This document shows positions 1 through 8,121 of a DNA stretch of 45,387 nucleotides, in pieces. The DNA comes from an uncultured Prevotellaceae bacterium. GTDB taxonomy: Bacteria; Bacteroidota; Bacteroidia; Bacteroidales; Bacteroidaceae. Position numbers and translations under genes: made by a program. The number at the start of each line of letters is the position of its first letter. The stretch's first letter is position 1. Location: NCBI GenBank assembly GCA_902761905.1, contig CACWMK010000043.1:1845-47231 (forward strand). The letters run 5' to 3'. The notes beneath the pieces were generated by a model. The model saw only the letters and a program-made list of their open reading frames with translations, had not been told where the DNA came from and did no database searches.

Positions 1-3000
1 ATAGGTCCATCCTGTCAGCTCCACTGTCGGTGTGACGGTAGCCTTTGAGATAGTAAAGTGTATGCTGTCCGTCGTTGCGGCAGCGTAGTTTTCCGTTGCC
101 GCAATGTTTGCCCTTAAGGTATAATTTCCTGCATTTTCTGGTATTGTAGAGGCAAACTTTTCTTCTGGCTCGCCCTGTAACTTATATTCATATGTTATCT
201 CACCATCGCCAGCGTAACCAGTAACCTTAGGTGCATTCGTTTCTGCATTGTACTGACCGTATGTCCATCCCGTGATCGTGACTGTAGGGGTACTTGCGGC
301 TGGAGTGATAGTGAACGTTGCCTCTTTAATTCCTTTATAGTTTCCTTTGGCTGTAGCTATAGCTTTATAAGTTCCAGCTGGGATGATTTCGTTTGCTGCA
401 ATATCTTCTTTGCTTTCGCCTACGACCTTCTTGTAAGATACATCGTAATCAGTACCTTCTATCAGGGTGGTTACACTACCAGTAGTTCCGCTTGTACCAT
501 CGGCTCCCTCAGATCCATATTTAATGGTAACGCTTGGATTCTTCGCATTTCCATCGTAGGTGTACTCTGTCTCTGAGAGTGTTATCGTAGCCTCTGTTAA
601 TGCCTTTGGCGAGATTGTGAAGTTCTTAGTTTTCTGTGTTTCGGCTACGAAGTTCTTTCCCGTCGATGTCAGTGTAATTGTAGCTTCTCCAGCATTGATA
701 TTGGAAGTATAAACAGAGTCGTATTCTTCGGCAGATATGGGATGACTGTTGAATGTTACTTTCACAGCAGGCATGATTTCATTGCCTGTATAGGTCTGTT
801 CAGCAATGGTCGCAATATTTACATTACTGAAGTTTGCCTTATTTATGATATACTCTGCGTCTTTGGTTCCAGTATAGTTGCCCATACCCTCGATGGTGAC
901 GGTATAGGTGCCAGCATCAATGGGCGATGTCACTGTCTCGTTGTTTAGTTTGTAACTCTTGATTGTGAAGTCGTTGCTATCGGCAGAGTTTGTAAGAACC
1001 ATTTCTTCTCCATCCTGAGCAGTGAGTGTAACCGATGCTGGTACTTGCGATGCACCATTATAGGTTACACAGGCAATGGTTGCTACGTAGTCTTCACTCG
1101 AAATGCTAATAGCAAAGTTTACTGCTACTGTTACATCGGCATCAGGCATTACAAAAGTATAATCCCTGTAACCGTCTCCAATTTCTTGGAATGTTGTTTC
1201 GCTCGTATTCGGGACCACGAACGTAGCTATCGTATAAGGTTCGTATGCCCCTACTCTTACTACAACATTTTTACCTACTGCAATTTGATAATTATCACCA
1301 TCCTTCTTATAATAATTACCCTCTTCTATTTCAACCTCTCCTTTATCGCCTAAGGTCGATGGTAAAGTTACTGTCTTAGTGTTTGCCAGCACGGCACCGT
1401 TATTTTCAAAAACATCATAATACGATACGTCAGAAATCACTCTCTCTTCTCCAGTACCACGCTGGGTATAGCCGGACTTGATTATCTTATTTTCTGTGTT
1501 TGTTCCATTAAGGTATTCTACTGTTACATCGTAATCGTACTTATTCTGTGTGAGGGTGGTTTCATATAGGCTTCCTACTATGGCTCCACCTTTTAGAGTG
1601 GCTCCTTCATCGGCGTAAAAGTTAGTGATTTTAGAACCATTGCTTACGATACACGAACTGATAGTACCACCTGATGCGCTGGCTACTATTCCGCCTGCAT
1701 TGGCAGATGGTCCAGAGCCACCTGTATAGGTTGTTTCTGCTTTGACCTGGACGTTGTCAATGATACAGCCGGTGATAGTGGATCCCGACATGCGGGCAGC
1801 GATTCCGCCCACTTCGGGATTATATTGGTTTTCTGCGCAAGCTATGGTACTATTGGTGATGGTACAGTTAGAAATTGTCGCACCATTAGATAGTTCAGCA
1901 ACGATTCCTCCTGTAGCATGGTCGTTTCCTGTCAGATGGTAGTTGCATAAGGTAAGGTCTTTCACAGTTCCACCTTTGATATAGCCGAACAAACCGGACC
2001 CCGTAAGCGTAAGATTGCTGATGGTCTTTTCGTTTCCATTGAAAACCCCTCTGAAGGTGGCATCGGTATTGTCCGCGAGTTGGACAATCCCAGTTACTCC
2101 ACTACAATTAATATTTTCGTCGAGTCTAACGTTGGCATTACTCAATAACCTGCCGTCATTGTAATATTCGATAAACTTCTTTAGGTCGTTAGCCGATGCA
2201 ATGATGTGTGGCTCGCCAACACTTCCTGTTCCTCCCAAAATGGTGGTACTATAGATGGTAGAATGTGTGTTGGCTCCATTTCCATCTCCAGCGTATACAA
2301 AGAAGGTGTTCTCGTCGTAATTTGTATGGAATCCGCTAATTTCATCCTCTCCCTCTCCAACAATCAATTCGAGCGAACAATGTTGATTACCGTCCTTAAC
2401 GAAATACAGATTAGGAGTTGTTTGGCTAACACCGTTATATCGGATGGCTTCACAACCTCCATAACCTTGAATTATGTTGTTACCATTCAGTCTGATGGTG
2501 AGATCACTTGAACCCATATAGTCAATACCGGGCGTCTCTTGCTCTGGGGTGATTGTGGCGTTGTTCAATGTTAGCGTATAAGTATGTACGCCAGTGCCAT
2601 CATCCGAAACAGATACGGATACTTTGCCGTCGCCAAACACGTCGCTCTTGTTTACTTCCGAAACGATGGTGCCGGCTATCTTGATGTCATAACATGATGC
2701 ACTTGATATCGTTGCAGTTTTTATGCTGCTAGTCCATTCTGTAAAATTCTCTGGGGTGCTTACTTGTAGCGGACTCTTGAGTATTACTTGTGAAAACCCG
2801 CTAATAACTCCGTTATCGCTTTCTGAGTCGTTTAATGACAAGCTTACATTGTTATTATACCCAATATCAAAGGTGAGTGTTCCAGAAGAAACGCTGCTAC
2901 TAGGCTCGAATGAAATAGATTGCATTCGTTGACCCTCGCCCTCAATGACAATTGTTAGATTCGGAAGACTACTCTTTATCGTATAAGAATCATAATATCC

Positions 3001-4062
3001 ACCATAAGTTAAAACGGCCGTTTCTCTGTCGTATGACACTCCACTATAAAAGGTGGTAGCATCCGTAACTTGGTGACCGTTTAACCAAATGGGATACTTT
3101 TTATTTAGTTTTAAATCTGTGTAATTTTCATCACTATCATATACTACCCTCCAATCGCATTCTTCATCTTCTCCATCCGCAGCATCCTCTGTAATAGAAG
3201 GGGCTTTTTTCCAGTTATGTGTAATGTCATCTTTAGAGGTTGATTCGATAATACGCAATTTTCCAGGAGTATCTTCATCTGTTTCGAATGTCAGTGTGTT
3301 GTTGCCGTTACCTGTAAACATAAACATATTGCTTGTGGTCTTCTGTATTGTGTTCTCTCCGACGAAACGTACGATAAGGTCTTCTTCGGCAACAATGTTT
3401 CCATTGATGCTGGCTCCGTTCAAAGTCAGCGTGTTTGTCGATGGGGTATAGCTGACGTTTCCTGATACGTTGTCGCCAGTGATGTTTAAAGCATTGGCGC
3501 TAGTAACTGATACTCCTCCCACAATTAAGTTGTAATCCACTATACTAATGCCATATAGTGTTGAATGATAATCACTGTTTTCGCCAGTTTCCTTTACACA
3601 TAAACCATTTTGATAATCAATAGTATGGTTATTATACCAATTGTTTGCGGTTGATTCGATAGATAAGGTTCCGCAGTTGTTTGTATTAGTCGTGAATATT
3701 GCAGTTTTTCCTCCTGTATCGCTTGTAATAAACGATGAGCATCTAACTGCATTTTCACCTAATATAATGATGGTTAGAGTATTAATTCCATTCACAATGA
3801 AGTCAGTAGAAAAATCGTCTGTAGACGTTAAACTGACATTAGTGAGTGTCAGCGTGTTTGTGCTTTGGTCAAATGATACCGAGCCTGTTCCACCATCGCC
3901 ATCGCCTAAGATGTCATTGGCATTTTCGCTAGTGACAGGTATGCCTGCGATTGTTAGACCATAATTACCATCTTCGGCCCAAATCGATTGGGGAAGGATT
4001 GAAACAAGTAGAATCAGGATGATCCTAGTTAATGACAGACGGTTGAGTAATCGTTGTATCAT
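1..4062 (-). CDS. Large secreted repeat protein, 3' end outside window
   Basis: An open frame of 1354 codons runs without a stop from an ATG at 4062 to the left edge, so the C-terminus is missing. Residues 1-28 form a signal peptide ending near IWA. Three related modules start near residues 31, 174 and 456 and share a G-x-x-V...N-A...GDG...TLTLNN pattern like beta-helix or carbohydrate-binding repeats of Bacteroidetes surface proteins. Around residues 660-800 GLUG-like repeats occur (GGIVAELSNGATISNC). Near residue 970 a MPDADVTVAVNF stretch resembles Listeria-Bacteroides repeats. From about residue 1000 onward there are several Ig-like MBG/YDG-type repeats (YTGNE, AGTYTVTIEGMGNYTG, TGWTY). 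The start is supported by a promoter about 55 bp upstream. It probably sits on or is released from the cell surface as an adhesin or glycan-binding protein. The exact ligand cannot be read from sequence. The anchor or sorting signal lies outside the window. Confidence 0.85.
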   Translation of the reverse strand, partial: MIQRLLNRLSLTRIILILLVSILPQSIWAEDGNYGLTIAGIPVTSENANDILGDGDGGTGSVSFDQSTNTLTLTNVSLTSTDDFSTDFIVNGINTLTIIILGENAVRCSSFITSDTGGKTAIFTTNTNNCGTLSIESTANNWYNNHTIDYQNGLCVKETGENSDYHSTLYGISIVDYNLIVGGVSVTSANALNITGDNVSGNVSYTPSTNTLTLNGASINGNIVAEEDLIVRFVGENTIQKTTSNMFMFTGNGNNTLTFETDEDTPGKLRIIESTSKDDITHNWKKAPSITEDAADGEDEECDWRVVYDSDENYTDLKLNKKYPIWLNGHQVTDATTFYSGVSYDRETAVLTYGGYYDSYTIKSSLPNLTIVIEGEGQRMQSISFEPSSSVSSGTLTFDIGYNNNVSLSLNDSESDNGVISGFSQVILKSPLQVSTPENFTEWTSSIKTATISSASCYDIKIAGTIVSEVNKSDVFGDGKVSVSVSDDGTGVHTYTLTLNNATITPEQETPGIDYMGSSDLTIRLNGNNIIQGYGGCEAIRYNGVSQTTPNLYFVKDGNQHCSLELIVGEGEDEISGFHTNYDENTFFVYAGDGNGANTHSTIYSTTILGGTGSVGEPHIIASANDLKKFIEYYNDGRLLSNANVRLDENINCSGVTGIVQLADNTDATFRGVFNGNEKTISNLTLTGSGLFGYIKGGTVKDLTLCNYHLTGNDHATGGIVAELSNGATISNCTITNSTIACAENQYNPEVGGIAARMSGSTITGCIIDNVQVKAETTYTGGSGPSANAGGIVASASGGTISSCIVSNGSKITNFYADEGATLKGGAIVGSLYETTLTQNKYDYDVTVEYLNGTNTENKIIKSGYTQRGTGEERVISDVSYYDVFENNGAVLANTKTVTLPSTLGDKGEVEIEEGNYYKKDGDNYQIAVGKNVVVRVGAYEPYTIATFVVPNTSETTFQEIGDGYRDYTFVMPDADVTVAVNFAISISSEDYVATIACVTYNGASQVPASVTLTAQDGEEMVLTNSADSNDFTIKSYKLNNETVTSPIDAGTYTVTIEGMGNYTGTKDAEYIINKANFSNVNIATIAEQTYTGNEIMPAVKVTFNSHPISAEEYDSVYTSNINAGEATITLTSTGKNFVAETQKTKNFTISPKALTEATITLSETEYTYDGNAKNPSVTIKYGSEGADGTSGTTGSVTTLIEGTDYDVSYKKVVGESKEDIAANEIIPAGTYKAIATAKGNYKGIKEATFTITPAASTPTVTITGWTYGQYNAETNAPKVTGYAGDGEITYEYKLQGEPEEKFASTIPENAGNYTLRANIAATENYAAATTDSIHFTISKATVTPTVELTGWTY

Positions 4063-4114
4063 AATGGCGTTTATATTTTTTTAGGGGTTGATACTCTTTT
4101 TCTAAATTCGGAGG

Positions 4115-4146
4115 CAAATATACGATTTTTATCGATAAGTTCCAAA
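4115..4146 (-). promoter_or_regulatory. Promoter of the large repeat protein
   Basis: Read on the minus strand, TTTG (4143-4146) is followed after 20 bp by TATATTTG (4115-4122), matching the Bacteroidetes TTTG/TAnnTTTG promoter. The 5' leader to the ATG at 4062 would be about 45 nt. Confidence 0.75.
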
Positions 4147-4283
4147 TAAAAACTTGTTTTTATTTTTATTATTGCTCATTTCTTCGCATATTTTGTTCTC
4201 TATACCCGAAAAGCATGCGTCCGAAAGTTGAAAGATTGACACAATTTTTATCTTGACACGTTTATTATCTCAGAAATTTTATC

Positions 4284-4291
4284 TAATTTTG
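4284..4291 (+). promoter_or_regulatory. -7 box of the DMT permease gene
   Basis: TAATTTTG fits TAnnTTTG. It ends 13 bp before the ATG, so the leader is only a few nucleotides. A weak -33 candidate (TTTA at 4261-4264) lies 19 bp upstream. Confidence 0.6.
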
Positions 4292-4304
4292 CAGCCGCAA
4301 TAAA

Positions 4305-5198
4305 ATGAAACAGGTATTCGGATATCACTTTGTAGCCTTTTTGACTGTGGCTATTTGGGGTAGTACTTTTGTTTTTACAAAAATACTGCTGCAAAATGGT
4401 TTGTCTCCTGCCCAAATATTTACTCTGCGATTTATCTTGGCTTATGTGCTGTTGGAGGTTGTAACTTGGGTCGTGGGGCAAAAGGTGAAATGGCTGTCTA
4501 ACTCAGTTCGAGATGAGTTGATAATGGTACTGCTGGGTATAACGGGTGGCTCGTTATATTTTATTACAGAGAATGCATCGATGATATACACTACTGCCAC
4601 AAATACATCGCTGATAGTTTGCACCTGTCCGTTATTCGCTATGCTACTGTTCAAACTTGTTTATACCAAAACAGAACGTGTCACAAAGATGATGGCGCTA
4701 GGCTCGGTGATTGCCTGTCTGGGTATGGCTATAGTAGTGCTTAACGGTCGGTTCGTGTTGCATCTGTCGCCACTTGGCGATATGCTGGCATTCGGCGCTT
4801 GTCTTTGTTGGGCTTTCTATTCTCTGCTGATGAAGGATGTGCTGCGACGTTATGATGCGTTTTTTATTACACGCAAGGTGTTTTTCTATGGTATTGTAAC
4901 CATAATGCCATACTATCTGGTAGTGCCGGGTTTCCCACCGTTCGAGGTTCTGCTGCGTCCAGTGGTCGTGTCTAACTTGCTCTTCCTTGGTGTAGTAGCA
5001 AGTATGCTGTGCTATGTGATGTGGAACTGGGTGATAGGCAAGCTTGGTGCTGTGGTAGCAACAAACTGGGTGTATTTTAATCCTATCACCACCATCCTGT
5101 TTGCATGGTGGCTGCTAGACGAAAATATTACAATATGGTTCCTTTTGGGTTCCGTACTTATTATTGCCGGAATGGCAATATGTAATTATAAAAAGTAA
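4305..5198 (+). CDS. DMT-superfamily (EamA) transporter
   Basis: This 297-residue, very hydrophobic protein has about ten membrane segments in two EamA halves. The first begins with FLTVAIWGSTFVFTK and the second around LGDMLAFGACLCWAFYSLL. Such proteins are inner-membrane exporters or permeases of metabolites or amino acids; the substrate cannot be told from sequence. Length fits the family (about 290-300). The ATG at 4305 directly follows a TAATTTTG box, and no earlier start is compatible with that promoter. It is divergent from the large repeat protein at 1-4062 and is followed by a repeat-rich intergenic region, so it is probably monocistronic. Confidence 0.9.
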   Translation: MKQVFGYHFVAFLTVAIWGSTFVFTKILLQNGLSPAQIFTLRFILAYVLLEVVTWVVGQKVKWLSNSVRDELIMVLLGITGGSLYFITENASMIYTTATNTSLIVCTCPLFAMLLFKLVYTKTERVTKMMALGSVIACLGMAIVVLNGRFVLHLSPLGDMLAFGACLCWAFYSLLMKDVLRRYDAFFITRKVFFYGIVTIMPYYLVVPGFPPFEVLLRPVVVSNLLFLGVVASMLCYVMWNWVIGKLGAVVATNWVYFNPITTILFAWWLLDENITIWFLLGSVLIIAGMAICNYKK

Positions 5199-5210
5199 AA
5201 CTTTTGTTTT

Positions 5211-5296
5211 ATCTGCCAATCTACCACCAATCGCTCGAAACGCCACTGTTTATGGGGCTTTGCGAGGTGGTGGTATATTGGTGGTAGATGGTAGAT
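5211..5296. repeat. Palindromic element with about 20-bp arms
   Basis: The left arm at 5211-5231 (core CTACCACCAAT, 5221-5231) is complementary to the right arm at 5277-5296 (core ATTGGTGGTAG, 5277-5287). There is one mismatch and one indel outside the 11-bp core. The intervening 45 bp carry a further GGTGGTGGT run. It lies 12 bp after the permease stop codon. It could form a long hairpin at the mRNA 3' end, or be a REP/MITE-like element. No U tract follows directly. Confidence 0.6.
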
Positions 5297-5317
5297 AGAC
5301 CTCTGGCACTTTTAATC

Positions 5318-5430
5318 GTTTTCTCCGGCAGAAAACATTGTTTTCTACTTGAGAAAATATTGTTTTCTGGCTGAGATTATATTGTTTTCTGCCGCAGAAA
5401 ACGATGTATTCCTGCCCTAGAATACGCTAT
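5318..5430. repeat. 22-bp tandem array of an imperfect palindrome
   Basis: Units start at 5330, 5352, 5374, 5396 and 5419, giving periods of 22, 22, 22 and 23 bp. The core is AGAAAAYATTGTTTTCT (17 bp; the first copy is a perfect palindrome), separated by 5-bp spacers ccggc, acttg, ggctg, gccgc and gccct. The first and last units are partial. The array ends about 50 bp before the -33 element of the downstream lipoprotein promoter. A two-helical-turn period suggests protein sites on one face of the DNA, but degenerate tandem duplication is also possible. Confidence 0.8.
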
Positions 5431-5477
5431 AGCTTAGTCAAATCGGCGGCAAATGAACGAAAAAATATGGAAAAACG

Positions 5478-5509
5478 TTTGGAAGTTTTGGTATTTTTTC
5501 TTATATTTG
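5478..5509 (+). promoter_or_regulatory. Promoter of the small lipoprotein gene
   Basis: TTTG (5478-5481), 20 bp, then TATATTTG (5502-5509) is a full Bacteroidetes promoter, 37 bp before the ATG at 5547. Confidence 0.7.
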
Positions 5510-5546
5510 CCGATGAAAGTACTACTTTCCTAAAACAAGTTAGCCT

Positions 5547-5945
5547 ATGAAAAGTTTGTTGTATTTGATGACTGCCGTGATGGCAGGTTTTCTGAATTTT
5601 AGTTTGACAGCGTGTAGCGTATATTATGACGGCAATGATTATGAAGCATCAGAGATTATAGGAACATGGGATGCCGTCAGCAACCAATACTATGCAGAGG
5701 GCGAGGGTTATAGCCAGCCAGGACTGAGTACAGGATATTGGGTGGTGACCGACCGCACCATAACAGAGTATGATAAAAAAGACGCTAACGCAGTGACTAC
5801 TGCAGGCTATACCTTTGACGGACGAAAACTGAATATCACCGGACGTAAGGTTTGCGAGGTGGTAACGCTAACCGAGCAGCAAATGTTGCTAAGAACAGAG
5901 GTAGGGGAGGGCCTCTATAAGGAGACAACCTTTAAACGGAGGTAA
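5547..5945 (+). CDS. Small lipoprotein, lipocalin-like
   Basis: This 132-residue protein has a lipoprotein signal peptide ending in LTAC, so Cys23 is the probable lipidated residue. The mature part contains IIGTWDAVS, then short alternating strands (GYWVVTDRTITEY, YTFDGRKLNI), a pattern seen in the small lipocalin-like proteins common in Bacteroidetes. The specific family is not recognised. It has its own promoter at 5478-5509 with the 22-bp array upstream. It is convergent with the RsbU-type gene, whose stop codon lies only 3 bp away. No terminator separates the two, so the transcripts may overlap at their ends. The ligand or role is unknown. Confidence 0.8.
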   Translation: MKSLLYLMTAVMAGFLNFSLTACSVYYDGNDYEASEIIGTWDAVSNQYYAEGEGYSQPGLSTGYWVVTDRTITEYDKKDANAVTTAGYTFDGRKLNITGRKVCEVVTLTEQQMLLRTEVGEGLYKETTFKRR

Positions 5946-5948
5946 CCG

Positions 5949-8033
5949 TTATCCCTTCACAGTGAAACAGAGCATCGTGAGGTCGTCGTTTGGTTCGGCA
6001 CCCTCACGATGTTTTTCTACCTCGGCCTTAAGATACTCGATGGTTTCCTTAGCGTCATCAAAATGGTGAGTAGCCATGATATCAAGCAGGTGGTCGTCGC
6101 CAAACTGGTCTTTCTCGTTGTTTTCGGCTTCGTTAAGTCCGTCGGTATAGATAAACAGCTGACGGTCGCGGATATCATCGATCTCCTCGCCTTCGTATTC
6201 CAGACCGGGGAACAATCCGATAGGTGCGTTAGGTATCATTTCGATAAACTCCGTGCCGAGGATTGGTGGGTTGTGTCCGGCATTACAGAACTGCAGATGA
6301 CCTGTGGTGAGATCTACAACACCAAGGAACATAGTGACAAACATGCCTTGTTCGTTATCCTCGCCTGATAGTGCATCGTTCATCTGGGTGGCTATCTCTG
6401 CAGGCATCTTCTGTTGTGATGCCAATGTACGGAACAATCGTGTGGCCTGGGCCATAAACAGTGAAGCTGGCACGCCCTTACCTGATACGTCGCCTAGGGC
6501 GAAGTATAATTTGTCTGGTGCATCGTCGCGAATCAGGAAGTTGTACAGGTCGCCACCAACCTCCTTGGCTGGGGTCATCGAACCGTACAGATCGAGGTCG
6601 GGACGGTCGGGGAATGTGCTAGGCACCATGCTCATCTGGATGTTGCGGGCGATACGCAGATCGCTCTCGATGCGCTCCTTAGCGATGGTGGTCTCCTCGA
6701 GTTGGTCATAGGCTGTGAGCAACTCCTGGTGGGTGGTCTCCAGTTTCTCGTGAGCAATCTTGAGTCGGCGTGCTGAGCGCATACGGAAGTAGATGAAGAT
6801 GCTGAGTGCCACTACGATGATGGTAGCGATGATGATGATGCTGAGGCGCTGTTGCCTGGCGCGTTCCTCGGCTTGTTGCATCTTGAGCTCGTCGACATGG
6901 AACTTGGTGCTCATCTCTGCCAACTTGTTTTTGGTGTCGTTGGTGTTTACAGAGTCGCTGATATTATATATGTCGAGGTACATCTGTGCAGCCTCGCGGT
7001 AGCGACCCAGGTGCTCAAAGATTTCTCCACGCTGTTTGCGAACGCGGATTACCTCAGAAGGATCGCTCTCTTCGTCGAACTGTTGTAGTCGGAGTTCGTT
7101 AAGTGAGAGTGCCTTATCGTATAGCTGCTGTTGTTTGTAAAGCTCTGCTTGGAAGAACATCCACAGGTTGTTTAGATTGATATCTTCACTATTTGTATTT
7201 TGTACTTCTTCAAGCATTTTTGCAGCTTCTAGATAGTGGCCTAATCCCAATTCGGCCTGTGCACGCGAAAGATAGTAGTAACCCCATTGCATTTTTGTTT
7301 GCCCGGCATTGTCATTCTTGCCATAGTTATAGTATTCCATCAAGAACTGGCGCCACTGCTTGTTTAGGACATTCATTGTGTCGTAGCGCTTGAGTAAGTC
7401 AAGAACTTCGCTATAGTATGAAAAAACTATTGCTAATTGCAGAGGTTTGGGAGTCATTTGTAACATGATCTCTATACTCTTTTGGTATTCGCTAGCTGCC
7501 TCGTCGTAGTTGTGCATCATAGCGTATACGATACCTAAAGAGTAGTGTCCCATGCTAATTCCGAATCTGTTCCCTCTTTGCTCCGCATCAGTAAGCATCT
7601 TCTTGGCCTCGTCCATACCAAGAATAGTCTTCCCAGAGAAATTATATGTGTTGATTAGGAGGGACCATGTCTCGTAATAGTTCTTCCATTGGCCTACTGA
7701 TTCAAGGAATTTCAGTGTTTGTGGTACCTGCTCGTATACAGAATCATTGAGGTCGGTATTATAAAAGAGTGATATTTTCTCCACTCTGGCATCTCCCTCT
7801 TTCTGACGGTTGCCTTGGCGATGGGTTTCGGCAACGAGGTCGTTGACACACTTGAGTTGATAGTTGATATCGTCTGTCTCAAGACTGAGCATGTATAGTT
7901 TGCCATATGCGTCAATCAGTTTTTCTCCCTTCATAGTGGGGAGCGATTTGCGCAAGTCGGCAGTTTTGTCGGCCTGAGCCGTGGGTGCGACTAGGAAAAA
8001 TAAAAGGGGGAGGGCTAAGTAGCGAAAACTCAT
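5949..8033 (-). CDS. RsbU-type PP2C (SpoIIE) phosphatase with TPR sensor
   Basis: The protein has 694 residues. Residues 1-21 are a signal peptide (ending AQA). About 23-390 form a TPR-rich extracytoplasmic part. 397-416 is one membrane span (LSIIIIATIIVVALSIF...). 417-459 is a coiled-coil linker. 460-694 is a SpoIIE/RsbU phosphatase domain with IARNIQMSMVP, VGGDLYNF (Asp495), GDVSGKG (Asp515), TDG (Asp631) and NDDLT (Asp683/684), the usual metal ligands. The family dephosphorylates a phospho-STAS antagonist to reverse inhibition by an RsbW-type kinase; both partners lie upstream at 9049-9808. It is the last gene of that minus-strand set, 88 bp after the HATPase gene, with a hairpin between and no clear promoter of its own. 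The periplasmic TPR region probably senses an envelope signal or partner. Confidence 0.92.
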   Translation of the reverse strand: MSFRYLALPLLFFLVAPTAQADKTADLRKSLPTMKGEKLIDAYGKLYMLSLETDDINYQLKCVNDLVAETHRQGNRQKEGDARVEKISLFYNTDLNDSVYEQVPQTLKFLESVGQWKNYYETWSLLINTYNFSGKTILGMDEAKKMLTDAEQRGNRFGISMGHYSLGIVYAMMHNYDEAASEYQKSIEIMLQMTPKPLQLAIVFSYYSEVLDLLKRYDTMNVLNKQWRQFLMEYYNYGKNDNAGQTKMQWGYYYLSRAQAELGLGHYLEAAKMLEEVQNTNSEDINLNNLWMFFQAELYKQQQLYDKALSLNELRLQQFDEESDPSEVIRVRKQRGEIFEHLGRYREAAQMYLDIYNISDSVNTNDTKNKLAEMSTKFHVDELKMQQAEERARQQRLSIIIIATIIVVALSIFIYFRMRSARRLKIAHEKLETTHQELLTAYDQLEETTIAKERIESDLRIARNIQMSMVPSTFPDRPDLDLYGSMTPAKEVGGDLYNFLIRDDAPDKLYFALGDVSGKGVPASLFMAQATRLFRTLASQQKMPAEIATQMNDALSGEDNEQGMFVTMFLGVVDLTTGHLQFCNAGHNPPILGTEFIEMIPNAPIGLFPGLEYEGEEIDDIRDRQLFIYTDGLNEAENNEKDQFGDDHLLDIMATHHFDDAKETIEYLKAEVEKHREGAEPNDDLTMLCFTVKG

Positions 8034-8083
8034 AGGGTTCTAGTTGTGGGAATTTAGTTGATACCTTATTATATATATACAAT

Positions 8084-8113
8084 AAGCCCCTCCGCATAGT
8101 TGTAGAGGGGCTT
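8084..8113 (-). terminator. Intercistronic hairpin after the HATPase gene
   Basis: AAGCCCCTC (8084-8092) pairs perfectly with GAGGGGCTT (8105-8113) around a 12-nt loop. On the minus strand only an AT-rich stretch (attgtatata) follows, not a U run. It may therefore be a partial terminator or RNA-processing or stability hairpin that lowers rsbU-type expression. Confidence 0.55.
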
Positions 8114-8121
8114 GGATTTTA

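Noticed and set aside
742-3964. Several plus-strand frames of 60-107 codons
   Set aside because: All lie opposite the continuous 1354-codon minus-strand frame with a signal peptide and repeat domains.
5318-5430. CRISPR array
   Set aside because: Period of 22 bp with 5-bp spacers is far too short, units are degenerate and no cas genes are near. The arrays at 31420 and 33531 were excluded for the same reasons.
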